38,141 bases of DNA from Hyphomicrobium sp. (lineage in GTDB: Bacteria; Pseudomonadota; Alphaproteobacteria; Rhizobiales; Hyphomicrobiaceae), in contig NZ_JADZBI010000237.1 in the NCBI RefSeq assembly GCF_020852195.1, positions 1-38,141 of the forward strand. Direction: 5' to 3'. Under the pieces are notes generated by a model. It was not told where the DNA came from. It did not search any database and saw only the letters and a program-made list of their open reading frames with translations. Position numbers and translations under genes: made by a program. Numbering within the stretch: the stretch's first letter is position 1; each line of letters opens with the position of its first letter. Shown here piece by piece: positions 1-8,032 of the stretch.

Positions 1-306
1 GCGGCGACGATGTTCTTCTGCGCGGAATCGATCACCGAGCGGCAGGACGAGTTCGAGGCCGCCTGCACGGCTTTCTCGCGCTCGGTGCGCCCCGGCGGAA
101 CACTGGCGGCGGCGTTTCTCGTACGCTCCGCGGGCTACGTGGTGGCCGATCGTCCGTTTCCGGTGCTGAAGCTTTCTCCCGAGACCATCGAGCGCGTGTT
201 CAAGGCGCACGCGGATTCGGTCAGCGCCAAGCTGATCGGTATCGTCGAGCGCGAACTGCGCAGCGGCTACTCGGGGTTCATCTTCCTCAACGGCACCGCG
301 CGCTGA
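1..306 (+). CDS. SAM-dependent methyltransferase, C-terminal part (5' end outside window)
   Basis: The reading frame is open to the first base, so this is the 3' part of a longer gene. An internal ATG at 10 is unlikely to be the true start. The protein fragment carries a strand ending in FFCAES, then a helix and an RPGG turn followed by a hydrophobic strand. This is the 'LkPGG' region of class I SAM methyltransferases. The later G-Y-V-V and F-P-V-L-K-L segments resemble the C-terminal substrate-side portion of the NNMT/PNMT/TEMT-type N-methyltransferases. The SAM-binding GxGxG motif must lie upstream, outside the window. Substrate unknown. The family call is moderate; that it is a methyltransferase is fairly likely. 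Confidence 0.6.
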   Translation, partial: AATMFFCAESITERQDEFEAACTAFSRSVRPGGTLAAAFLVRSAGYVVADRPFPVLKLSPETIERVFKAHADSVSAKLIGIVERELRSGYSGFIFLNGTAR

Positions 307-362
307 TCCATCGCGACGCGTCGGGTATCTCCGTCGCGGGGTCGGCGATCGGGTCCTGGCCG

Positions 363-671
363 TCAGGGCCGCTTCGGTTTTTCATCGGATGCCAGGTCGT
401 TGCGCACCGTTTCGAGCATGCGCCGGGCACGGCCAAGCTGCTCCTTGAGCTCCCTCAGCTTCTGCGCGTTCTCGCGGGAGGTGCCTGCGGGGCTGTTGCT
501 CAGCGCAACGGACAGGATGGTCAGGCTCTTCTCGAGATCGGCGATGATGCCCTCGAACTTGGCGCCGAGGCTTAGGCAGGCAACGACGGCCCTGTCGAGG
601 GACTGCTCGAGCGTCGCGCTCCGCGGGCTCGACGGAGCCGGCCGGCGCGGGAATTCGATGACGTGGGCCAT
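363..671 (-). CDS. Hypothetical protein, 102 aa, helical
   Basis: Not recognised. The ATG at 671 was chosen because a good Shine-Dalgarno (AGGAGG) lies a few bases upstream; a longer reading to 719 has no such signal. After a short basic, proline-rich start (IEFPRRPAPSS) the protein is almost entirely predicted helix. It has heptad-like stretches around a LEKSLTIL segment and a KLRELKEQLGRARRMLETV segment, consistent with a small coiled-coil or helical-bundle protein. No signal peptide, membrane segment or cysteine cluster is seen. It is convergent with the methyltransferase at the window start and lies downstream of the c-di-GMP enzyme on the same strand. Confidence 0.6.
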   Translation of the reverse strand: MAHVIEFPRRPAPSSPRSATLEQSLDRAVVACLSLGAKFEGIIADLEKSLTILSVALSNSPAGTSRENAQKLRELKEQLGRARRMLETVRNDLASDEKPKRP

Positions 672-797
672 GGGTAGCGCCTCCTGATGCGCGCTCTGCA
701 AACGCGCGATCGGGGGCAAAGATCCATCCTGCGCAGCAAGTTGGTTCCGGTCTCGCGAGTCCCTTCGCTAGTGACGAAGTATTAACTGCCGCCGCCG

Positions 798-2603
798 TCA
801 CTCGGGTGCCGGGCAGGCCTCGCATGCCGGGACGCGACGGGTGCCACCCTGCGCCGCCCGGCGGCGGCGCAAGCCCGGGAGGCCGGGCACCGCATCGGGC
901 GCAACGGGGCGTGCGAAGAGATGGCCCTGGCCCAACGCGCAGCCGCCGGCCAGCAGCGCCGCATGCTGGGACTCGCTCTGGATGCCTTCGGCCAGCACCT
1001 CGAGCCCGAGGCAGCGGCCGAGCCCGATGATGGCCGTCGCGATGGCGGCCGAGGCGGGATCGGTGCCGATGTCGGTCACGAAGCTGCGGTCGATCTTCAG
1101 CGTGTCGACGGGCAGCTTCTTGAGGTAGGCGAGCGAGGAGTACCCGGTGCCGAAATCGTCGACCGCGAGCCTCACGCCGAGCGCCTTCAGGGCTTCGAGG
1201 GTTGCGAGCGTGGTGGCGTCGTGGTCCATCAGCGTGCCTTCGGTGATCTCGAGCTCGAGATGCTCGCCCGCGAGGCCGGCCCGGCGCAGCGCACGCGCCA
1301 CCGACGCGGCGAACTCGGGATGGCGGAACTGACGGGCCGAGATGTTCACGGCGACGCGCGACAGCGCGAGCCCTTGGCTCTGCCAAGCCTGCATCTGCGT
1401 GCACGCCTCGTCCAGCACCCAGTTGCCGATCGCCACGATGAGCCCCGTTTCCTCGGCGACGGGAAGGAACTCGGCAGGCGGGATTACGCCGCGCGACGGG
1501 TCGTTCCAACGGATCAGCGCTTCGACGCCGAATACGCGCCTGTCGGCCAGCGTGACGAGCGGCTGATAGTTGAGGACGAGCTCGTTTCGGCTCAGCGCGC
1601 GGCGCAACTGGCTGTCGAGCGCGAGGCGGATGTTGGCGTGCCGGGTGAGATCGGACGAGTAGTGGCGGTAGGTCGACCTGCCGGCCGACTTCGCCTGGTA
1701 GAGGGCCGCGTCGGCGTGCTGCAGCACTTCCTCGGAGCTGGTTCCGTCACGCGGGAACAGGCTGATGCCGACGCTGGCACCGCTGAAAATCTCGTCGCCG
1801 GTCGAGAGGACGAACGGCTCGCCCAGGCGGTTGATCAGGTGCGCGGCGACGCTCGCTGCACGTTCGCCGCTCGTCTGCTCCAGCAGGACGATGAACTCGT
1901 CGCCTCCGAAGCGCGCGAGAAAATCGCCGGCGCGGAGTCCGTTCCGCAAGCGCTTGGCGACGAGGGTCAGCAACTCGTCGCCGGCGCTGTGGCCGAGGCT
2001 GTCGTTGACGAGCTTGAAGCGGTCGAGATCCACGAAGACCACGGCGCCCGTCTCGCCTTCGCGGACGGCCCGCGCCAGGGCCTGGTCGAGGCGCGCTTTG
2101 AGAAGGCGCCGATTGGGAAGGCCGGTCAGCTCGTCGTGATGGGCGAGGCGGTCGAGCTTCAGCTCCGATCTCTTGATGCGGCTCAAGTCCGCGCTGATGC
2201 CCACGTAGTATGTCGGCTGGCCGAGCCCGCTCGGCACGCTGCTGATCGTCAGCAGGGCCGGATAGGCCTCGCCGTTCTTGCGCCGGTTCCAGATCTCGCC
2301 CTGCCAGTATCCGGAGCGAGACACCTGATCCCACATCTCCCGGTAGAAAGCTCGGCCCTGCCGGCCGGACTGCAGGGTACGCATGCTTTTGCCGACGATC
2401 TCGGCCGCGGAAAAGCCCGTAATGGCGGAGAACGCCGGGTTGACGGCGACGATGGTACCGTTCCGTTCGGTGACGACGATGGATTCCTGGGTGGCGTTGA
2501 AAACGGCGCTGGCCAGGTTGACCATCGTGTCCGCGCTCAACTCAAGCTTGTCGTGCGCTGACTGCCGGTGCTTCACGCTATTCGTTGAAATAGGCTTATC
2601 CAT
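798..2603 (-). CDS. PAS-GGDEF-EAL composite c-di-GMP enzyme
   Basis: 601-residue soluble protein for making and/or degrading the second messenger cyclic di-GMP. A PAS domain (about residues 25-145, with an NPAFSAITGF core) is followed by a GGDEF domain with the intact signature GGDEF at 233-237. An RAGD inhibitory I-site sits at 224-227, exactly five residues before it. An EAL domain follows, with EAL at 361-363, then NISARQF, an ExTE segment, DDFGTGYSS and KIDRSFV. The key catalytic motifs of both halves are present, so both cyclase and phosphodiesterase activity are possible; only assay can tell which dominates. No membrane segment is seen, so sensing is probably cytoplasmic through the PAS domain. 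The ATG at 2603, preceded by a G-rich stretch, is preferred to an upstream GTG at 2621. The C-terminus is Arg/Pro-rich and low complexity. Confidence 0.93.
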   Translation of the reverse strand: MDKPISTNSVKHRQSAHDKLELSADTMVNLASAVFNATQESIVVTERNGTIVAVNPAFSAITGFSAAEIVGKSMRTLQSGRQGRAFYREMWDQVSRSGYWQGEIWNRRKNGEAYPALLTISSVPSGLGQPTYYVGISADLSRIKRSELKLDRLAHHDELTGLPNRRLLKARLDQALARAVREGETGAVVFVDLDRFKLVNDSLGHSAGDELLTLVAKRLRNGLRAGDFLARFGGDEFIVLLEQTSGERAASVAAHLINRLGEPFVLSTGDEIFSGASVGISLFPRDGTSSEEVLQHADAALYQAKSAGRSTYRHYSSDLTRHANIRLALDSQLRRALSRNELVLNYQPLVTLADRRVFGVEALIRWNDPSRGVIPPAEFLPVAEETGLIVAIGNWVLDEACTQMQAWQSQGLALSRVAVNISARQFRHPEFAASVARALRRAGLAGEHLELEITEGTLMDHDATTLATLEALKALGVRLAVDDFGTGYSSLAYLKKLPVDTLKIDRSFVTDIGTDPASAAIATAIIGLGRCLGLEVLAEGIQSESQHAALLAGGCALGQGHLFARPVAPDAVPGLPGLRRRRAAQGGTRRVPACEACPAPE

Positions 2604-2817
2604 CCGGCCCTTTCCCCCCACATCGCCTGCGACAAGTTTGCTCGGCGCGCTCTCTCCGCGGAGTTAATGGACGCAGTTTTTTTCTCCGTTTCCGCGCCCG
2701 TTCGACGCATGTCGATCCACGTCGGAAGCAGTTGCTTGCGAAGCCAAACCATCCGCACGCGGTTTCTTGACGGAACTCGTCAGGGTCCTGATAGAAAAGG
2801 CTGTTTTGGGGGCGCGT

Positions 2818-3438
2818 ATGCTGTCACTTGAGATCGGCGAACTTCTCCTGCAGCTCGGGCGGGGTATGTTGGCGGAGCGGGAAGGCGACCGCCTCACGTC
2901 TGCGCAGTGGTTCGCGATTCTCTTCTTCTCGCGCGCCAACGTGTTCAGCCGCACGCTGTCAGGGCTCGCCGCGTATCAGGCCACCACGCGGGGCACGGCC
3001 TCGCAGACCATCAAGTCGCTCGTGCAGCGCGGCTACCTCGTGCGCAAGAAGTCGCCCTATGACGGGCGCAGCTCGATCCTCAGTCCGACGGAGAAGGCGC
3101 GCATGCGGATGGCTGCGGATCCGCTGGCCTCCGTCTTCAACGACATCGATGCGCTTTCTCCGCACAAGCAGGAGCTTTTGCGCGACATCCTGAGACAGCT
3201 CGTCGGCCAGCTCGGTGGAGAGGCGCGGCGGCAGGCGGTCGGAAGTTGCCGGGACTGCATCTTTCTGCTGATCCGCAGGCTGAAGGCGCAGGAGGGCATC
3301 CAGGTCAACTTCTTCTGCAAGTGCATCGGCATGCCGGTGAACGAGAAGGACCTCGAGCTTCTGTGCACCTCGTTCCAGGCCAAGACCGGCGCCGCCAGCC
3401 ATTGGACGGGGGGAAAGCGCGACGAGGAGGAATCGTGA
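2818..3438 (+). CDS. MarR-family regulator with C-terminal cysteine cluster
   Basis: Winged-helix transcription regulator. The middle of the protein has the MarR pattern: a helix with GTASQTIKSLVQRGYL, then the wing SPYDGRSSI and an LSPTEKA segment. Beyond the usual MarR body the C-terminus carries five cysteines at about 144, 147, 167, 169 and 183 (CxxC, then CKC, then a single C). This could bind a metal or respond to redox state. An ATG at 2818 is chosen because it follows a G-rich stretch; an in-frame TTG at 2767 would add 17 residues. The gene converges on sitD (stop to stop 16 bp), so a role in metal homeostasis is suggested by position only. Confidence 0.8.
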   Translation: MLSLEIGELLLQLGRGMLAEREGDRLTSAQWFAILFFSRANVFSRTLSGLAAYQATTRGTASQTIKSLVQRGYLVRKKSPYDGRSSILSPTEKARMRMAADPLASVFNDIDALSPHKQELLRDILRQLVGQLGGEARRQAVGSCRDCIFLLIRRLKAQEGIQVNFFCKCIGMPVNEKDLELLCTSFQAKTGAASHWTGGKRDEEES

Positions 3439-3454
3439 GATCCGACGTGTGGCG

Positions 3455-4294
3455 TCAGGAGGTCCTTCGCAGAAGCCCGCTGCGCGGGGCGAACAGGAAC
3501 GCGGCCAGGAAGACCGCTGCCTGGATGAGAACGATGCAGGGGCCCGTCGCGCCGTCGATGTGGAAGCTTGCGAGCGTGCCCACGACGCTCGATCCGATGG
3601 CGATGGCGGCCGAGAGCGCGAGCATGCGCTCGAAGCGGTCGGTCAGGAGATAGGCGGTGGCGCCGGGGGCCACGAGCATGGCGACCACCAGGATGACGCC
3701 GACGGCCTTGATCGACGCGACGATGGTGAGCGCGAGCAGGATCAGGAGGCCGTAGTGAACGAGGCGGACCGGCAGGCCGATGGCGCGCGCGTGCTGCGGG
3801 TCGAAGCAGTAGAGCAGGAGGTCGCGGCGCTTGGCCAGCACCACGAGCAGCACGGTGCCGGCGATGAGGCCGGTCTCGATGACGTCGCGCCAGGTGACGC
3901 CGAGCATGTTGCCGAACAGGATGTGGTTCAGGTGCTGGTCGGTCTCGACCTTGGTCATCAGGATGAGGCCGAGCCCGAACATGCCGGAGAACACGATGCC
4001 CATCACGGTGTCCTCCTTCACGCGGCTGTTCTCCTTCAGGTAGCCGGTCAAGAGCGCGCAGGCGAGGCCCGAGGCGAAGGCGCCGACGGCGAGGGGCAGG
4101 CCGAGGACGAAGGCCAGCACGATGCCGGGCAGCACGGCATGCGAGATGGCATCGCCCATCAGCGACCAGCCACGCAGAACGAGGTAGCACGAGAGCACGG
4201 AGCAGACAGCGCCGATCAGCACTGCGACGACGAGCGCACGCTGCATGAAGCCGTAGGCGAGGGGCGCGGTGAAGAACTCGAAAATGCTCTCCAT
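3455..4294 (-). CDS. sitD: Mn/Fe ABC transporter, second permease subunit
   Basis: 279-residue polytopic membrane protein of the ABC-3 permease family (SitD/ZnuB-like). It shows the repeated hydrophobic segments, the [17 protein letters not shown] motif near residue 50 and the [20 protein letters not shown] segment typical of cluster A-I metal permeases. It is the last gene of the sitABCD operon: its ATG at 4294 overlaps the sitC stop codon by four bases (ATGA), implying translational coupling. Together with SitC it should form the membrane channel energised by SitB and fed by SitA. Substrate is inferred from SitA to be Mn(II) and/or Fe(II); zinc cannot be excluded. Confidence 0.88.
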   Translation of the reverse strand: MESIFEFFTAPLAYGFMQRALVVAVLIGAVCSVLSCYLVLRGWSLMGDAISHAVLPGIVLAFVLGLPLAVGAFASGLACALLTGYLKENSRVKEDTVMGIVFSGMFGLGLILMTKVETDQHLNHILFGNMLGVTWRDVIETGLIAGTVLLVVLAKRRDLLLYCFDPQHARAIGLPVRLVHYGLLILLALTIVASIKAVGVILVVAMLVAPGATAYLLTDRFERMLALSAAIAIGSSVVGTLASFHIDGATGPCIVLIQAAVFLAAFLFAPRSGLLRRTS

Positions 4295-5157
4295 CACGCG
4301 GAGCCTCCGGTGATGGCTTCGCTTGCGGTCTGGCGGCGGCTGGCGAGCAGGCCGTGCTTGGGGGCGAAGACGAACGCGGCAAGGAACAGCAGCGTCTGCA
4401 GCACGACGATGACGCCGCCCGTGGCGCCGTCGAGGAAGTAGCTCACATAGGCGCCGAGCACGCTGGTCGCCGCGCCGATGGCGACGCTCAGCGCCAGAAG
4501 GCGGCCGAAGCGGTCGGTCAGGAGGTAGGCGGTGGCGCCGGGCGTCACCACCATGGCGATGACGAGGCAGGCGCCGACGGTCTGCAGCGCCGCCACCGTG
4601 CAGGCGCTCAGAAGCGTGAAGAACAGGACCTTGAGTGCGGTCGGGTTTAGGCCCACGGTGCGTGCGTGCGTCTCGTCGAAGAAGACGGCCATCAGGTCCT
4701 TCCACTTGAGGGTCAGCACGGCGAGCGAGACGACGGCAATGAGGACCACTTGCACGACGTCCTCGTCGGAGATGCCGAGGATGTTGCCGAGCACGATCGA
4801 CTGCACGTTGACGGCGGTCGGGTTGATGGAGACAAGCAGCAGGCCGGCGGCGAAGAACGAGGTGAAGACGATGCCGATCACGGCGTCCTCGCGCAGCTTC
4901 GACTGCTGGCGCACGAACCACATGCCGATGGCGGCCAGGAAGCCCGCGACGAAGGCGCCGGCGGCGAACGGGATCGCGAGCAGGTAGGCGCCGGCGACGC
5001 CAGGGACGATGGAATGGGCCAGCGCGTCGCCCATCAGCGACCAGCCCTTGAGCATAAGATACGCCGAGAGGAAGGCGCAGGTAGCGCCGACCAGGCCGCT
5101 CACCCACATGGCCTTGACCATGTAGTCGTACTCGAAGGGGATCAGGAGCTCGCTCAT
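4294..5157 (-). CDS. sitC: Mn/Fe ABC transporter, first permease subunit
   Basis: 287-residue polytopic inner-membrane protein, paralogous to the next gene and of the same ABC-3 family. It has the matching [17 protein letters not shown] motif and the [20 protein letters not shown] motif. The ATG at 5157 overlaps the sitB stop by four bases. Two different permeases in one operon are typical of SitABCD/YfeABCD systems, whereas Znu systems usually have one, which supports the Sit assignment. Confidence 0.9.
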   Translation of the reverse strand: MSELLIPFEYDYMVKAMWVSGLVGATCAFLSAYLMLKGWSLMGDALAHSIVPGVAGAYLLAIPFAAGAFVAGFLAAIGMWFVRQQSKLREDAVIGIVFTSFFAAGLLLVSINPTAVNVQSIVLGNILGISDEDVVQVVLIAVVSLAVLTLKWKDLMAVFFDETHARTVGLNPTALKVLFFTLLSACTVAALQTVGACLVIAMVVTPGATAYLLTDRFGRLLALSVAIGAATSVLGAYVSYFLDGATGGVIVVLQTLLFLAAFVFAPKHGLLASRRQTASEAITGGSA

Positions 5158-6092
5158 GACGCCTTGTCCGCGGTGTCGGTGTACGTCGTCGTGTCGGCTG
5201 ATTTCGTGCCGGCCTCTTTCTTGCTGCGGGGTGCGTCGCCGTTGGTGCCGTAGAAGACGAGGGCGCGCTCGTCGTCGGTCAGCACCGTCACCTGGCGGCG
5301 GTCGTCGTCGGCGTGCAGGTCCGTGCCGCCCAGCCTGAAGTGGCGCAGCACGCCGCCGAAGGCTTTCTCGAGGTTGGCCTGGGTGAAGGTCTCGGCAGTG
5401 GGGCCGGCCGCCAGCAGCACGCGGTTGATCAGGATGACCTGATCACAGAAGTCCGGCACGCTGCCGAGGTTGTGGGTCGAGACCAGCATCAGGTGACCTT
5501 GTGCGCGGAGGTCGCGCAAGAGGTTGACGATGGCAGTCTCGGTCTTGACGTCGACGCCGGTGAACGGCTCGTCGAGCAGGATGATCGGGCTCTCCTGGGC
5601 GAGGGCGCGCGCGAGAAAGACGCGCTTCTTCTGTCCGCCGGACAACTCGCCGATCTGGCGCGCGCGGAAGGCTGTCATGCCGACGCGCTCCAGCGCCTCG
5701 TCCACCTTGCGGCGGTCGGCGTCCGAGGCGATGCGCAGGAAGCCCATGTGGCCGTAGCGCCCCATCATCACCACGTCCTCGACCAGCACGGGAAAATTCC
5801 AGTCGACGTCCTCGCTCTGGGGAACGTAGGCGACGAGGTTCCGCTTCAATGCGTCGTTGACGGGGAGCCCCGCGACGCGGATCTCTCCGGCCGAGGGACG
5901 CACGAAGCCCATGATGGCTTTGAAGAGCGTGGACTTGCCGCTGCCGTTGACGCCGACGAGGCCGCAGATGGTGCCCGCCTTCAGGCTGAAGGAGATGTTT
6001 TTGAGCGCAACATGCCCATTGCTGTAGGTGACCGTGACGTTCTCGGCGCGGATCGAAGGCGCCGGCTTGCTGGGCTCAACGGCGGCATTCAA
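5154..6092 (-). CDS. sitB: Mn/Fe ABC transporter, ATP-binding subunit
   Basis: 312-residue ABC ATPase. Walker [10 protein letters not shown] lies at residues 47-55, the Q-loop is in [12 protein letters not shown], the signature is LSGGQKKR, Walker B is IILLDEP and the switch histidine is in VSTHNLG. The start is a TTG at 6092 that overlaps the sitA stop codon (TTGA); no ATG exists at a suitable place, and the four-base overlap matches the spacing of the other genes in this operon. A hydrophilic tail of about 50 residues follows the ATPase fold, rich in D, K and T, and is longer than in most relatives. It powers import through SitC/SitD. Confidence 0.9.
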   Translation of the reverse strand: MNAAVEPSKPAPSIRAENVTVTYSNGHVALKNISFSLKAGTICGLVGVNGSGKSTLFKAIMGFVRPSAGEIRVAGLPVNDALKRNLVAYVPQSEDVDWNFPVLVEDVVMMGRYGHMGFLRIASDADRRKVDEALERVGMTAFRARQIGELSGGQKKRVFLARALAQESPIILLDEPFTGVDVKTETAIVNLLRDLRAQGHLMLVSTHNLGSVPDFCDQVILINRVLLAAGPTAETFTQANLEKAFGGVLRHFRLGGTDLHADDDRRQVTVLTDDERALVFYGTNGDAPRSKKEAGTKSADTTTYTDTADKAS

Positions 6093-7021
6093 GAGGTGAA
6101 GCCCTCGACGATGGTTTCCACGGTCACCTTCAGGAGGTCGATGTAGGTCGGCACGGGTCCGTTCTCGGCGCTCAGGCTGTCCACATAGAGGACTCCACCG
6201 TAGCGCGCCCCGGTCTCCTTGGCGACCTGCTTTGCGGCCTTGTCGGATATCGTGCTCTCGCTGAACACCACCGGGATCTTGTTGGCGCGCACGAGGTCGA
6301 TCACTTTGCGCACCTGCTGCGGCGTGCCCTGCTCGTCGGCGTTGATGGGCCAGAGGAAGGCCTCGCGCATCTTGTAGTCCCGCGCCAGGTAGCTGAAGGC
6401 GCCCTCGCTGGTGACGAGCCAGCGCTGGGCCTCGGGGATGGCGTCGATGCGTGCGCGCAGCGGCGCGTCGAGCGCCTTGATCTTCTCGGCATAGGCGGCG
6501 GCGTTGGCGGCGTAGGTCTCGGCGTTGGCCGGGTCGTGCTGGGCCAGGGCCTTGCGGATGTTCTCGATGTAGACGAGCGCACTCGACGGCGACATCCAGG
6601 CATGCGGATTGGGTTTGCCGGTGTAGGGGCCGTCCGTGATGCCCATGGGCTCGATGCCCTCGCTCACGACGGCGCTCGGCACGTCGCTCACGTTTTCGAA
6701 GAACTTCTCGAACCAGCGCTCGAGGTTCATGCCGTTCCACAGCACGAGATCGGCTGACTGCGCCTTGACGATGTCGAGCGGCGTCGGCTGGTAGTCGTGG
6801 ATCTCGGCGCCGGGCTTGGCGATGCTCTCGACGACGGCGGCGGTGCCGGCGACGTTCTGGGCGATATCCTGGATCACCGTGAAGGTGGTGACGACGCGGA
6901 ACGGCTTCGCCGCGCCCGCCCGTTCCACGCTCACGACAGCGGAAATCGCGAACGCCAACGCGGCTGCCAGTACACCGCCCAGTAGGGCAACGCGTGCGCG
7001 ACGATTGCCGGCCTCAGACAT
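6089..7021 (-). CDS. sitA: Mn/Fe-binding periplasmic protein
   Basis: 310-residue solute-binding protein of cluster A-I (SitA/YfeA/PsaA type). An N-terminal hydrophobic stretch (residues 10-32) followed by VERAGAA is a signal peptide. The four metal ligands of the family are visible: H75 (AEIHDYQP), H140 (NPHAW), E206 (SEGAF) and D281 (LYVDS). The His-His-Glu-Asp set is that of Mn/Fe-binding members. The long His-rich loop common in zinc-binding ZnuA is absent. First gene of the operon; its upstream region holds an inverted repeat that may be the operator. Mn(II) is the likeliest substrate, Fe(II) also possible. Confidence 0.92.
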   Translation of the reverse strand: MSEAGNRRARVALLGGVLAAALAFAISAVVSVERAGAAKPFRVVTTFTVIQDIAQNVAGTAAVVESIAKPGAEIHDYQPTPLDIVKAQSADLVLWNGMNLERWFEKFFENVSDVPSAVVSEGIEPMGITDGPYTGKPNPHAWMSPSSALVYIENIRKALAQHDPANAETYAANAAAYAEKIKALDAPLRARIDAIPEAQRWLVTSEGAFSYLARDYKMREAFLWPINADEQGTPQQVRKVIDLVRANKIPVVFSESTISDKAAKQVAKETGARYGGVLYVDSLSAENGPVPTYIDLLKVTVETIVEGFTS

Positions 7022-7067
7022 GTAAAGCTCCTTTCGTGCTCATCTATATTGATGCATATGCGAACGG

Positions 7068-7093
7068 TTTGCATGTGTCAACGTTGTTGCAAA
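7068..7093. promoter_or_regulatory. Inverted repeat upstream of sitA, candidate metal-regulator operator
   Basis: TTTGCA at 7068-7073 and TGCAAA at 7088-7093 form a perfect 6-bp inverted repeat separated by 14 bp, 47 bp from the sitA ATG. A partly similar GCATATGCG/TTTGCATG pair overlaps it (7054-7075). TGCAAA-rich palindromes upstream of sit operons in alphaproteobacteria are targets of the Fur-like Mn regulator Mur; which regulator acts here is inference. The repeat also lies upstream of the divergent cbiZ gene. Confidence 0.45.
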
Positions 7094-7184
7094 TGATTCC
7101 TAACTGAAAAGCTTTAGCTCTGTGGAGTTTGCGGCCAGGCGAGGCCGGGGGCGTCTCTGTCCTGGGCCTTGACCGGCCGGCGGA

Positions 7185-7934
7185 TTGTCGGGGAATGTCG
7201 CGGTCCCGCCTGTCCCTGAACGCATTTTTCCGAGGTACGTTGACTTGAGCCTGCCGTTTCAGATCGCCTGCCGGCCGCCACACCTTGTCGCATCCTTCGA
7301 CGCGCCGCAGCGCATGCTCTCCTGGTCGCTCACGCGCCCAGGCTTTCAGGTGGCGCGCCGCGTGGCGTGGCTTGAGGTGCGCAACGCGGACCTGCCGGCC
7401 TCGGAGGATCCGATCGACAGCCTCAACCGGCTCATGGCCGATGCGGATCTTGTGGATGCGATCTCGCTCATCACCTCGCGCGATATCACGCGCCATCACC
7501 TCGCGCAATCCGAAGTCGAGGGCGTGACGGCGACCGCGCTTGCCACCGTCGGCCTTTCCAACGGCGAGCGCGTCGGGCAGCGGTTGAGCGAGCCGGTCTG
7601 GCTGCCGGGGACGATCAACATCCTGCTGCACGTATCCTGTCCGCTGTCGGAGGCGGCGTTCATCGAGACGCTGTCGATCGTGACGCAGGCACGCACGGCG
7701 GCGGTGCTCGACGCGCAGGTCTCCCGCGCCGAGGTGGTGGTGACGGGCACCGGGACCGACTGCATCGTCGTGGCCGCGCCGCAGGGCGCGGACGGCGCAC
7801 GGTTCGCCGGCCTGCATACGGCGGTCGGCGAGGCGGCGGGCGACGCTGTCTATCGGACGGTCCGGGAGGGCGTCGCCGTCTGGCAGCGCGATTTCGCGTT
7901 GCTGACGCGGCAGCAGGCGTCCGCGGCGGAATAG
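7185..7934 (+). CDS. cbiZ: Adenosylcobinamide amidohydrolase (CbiZ family)
   Basis: Matches the CbiZ family, which cuts the aminopropanol side chain of adenosylcobinamide to give cobyric acid for salvage of incomplete corrinoids. Diagnostic segments are MLSWS near residue 44, SLITSRD, ATVGLSNG, the PGTINI motif and VTGTGTDCIVV near the C-terminus, in the family order. The start is uncertain: a TTG at 7185 gives 249 residues, and another TTG near 7245 would also keep the whole domain. No cobalamin riboswitch was seen upstream. It is followed 98 bp later by the DUF6513 gene. CbiZ-like proteins occur beside C1-pathway genes in methylotrophs, so a role outside B12 salvage is possible. Confidence 0.85.
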   Translation: MSGNVAVPPVPERIFPRYVDLSLPFQIACRPPHLVASFDAPQRMLSWSLTRPGFQVARRVAWLEVRNADLPASEDPIDSLNRLMADADLVDAISLITSRDITRHHLAQSEVEGVTATALATVGLSNGERVGQRLSEPVWLPGTINILLHVSCPLSEAAFIETLSIVTQARTAAVLDAQVSRAEVVVTGTGTDCIVVAAPQGADGARFAGLHTAVGEAAGDAVYRTVREGVAVWQRDFALLTRQQASAAE

Positions 7935-8032
7935 TTAAGGGCAGCGTGCGTCGGCTGCGTGGGGACGGTGCGCGCGCGCCCTGCGATTTGTGCCATACTG
8001 GCCGCCTTAGTGCTGGAGGATTGTGAGGCTTT

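Noticed and set aside
921-2561. 546-codon frame antisense to the GGDEF-EAL gene
   Set aside because: Shadow of the real gene; no recognisable fold and no ribosome site.
3449-4441. 330-codon frame antisense to sitD/sitC
   Set aside because: Low-complexity E/D/H/G-rich shadow opposite membrane-protein codons.
7022-7184. Cobalamin riboswitch upstream of cbiZ
   Set aside because: No B12-box-like GCCACTG core or expected stem pattern in the leader.
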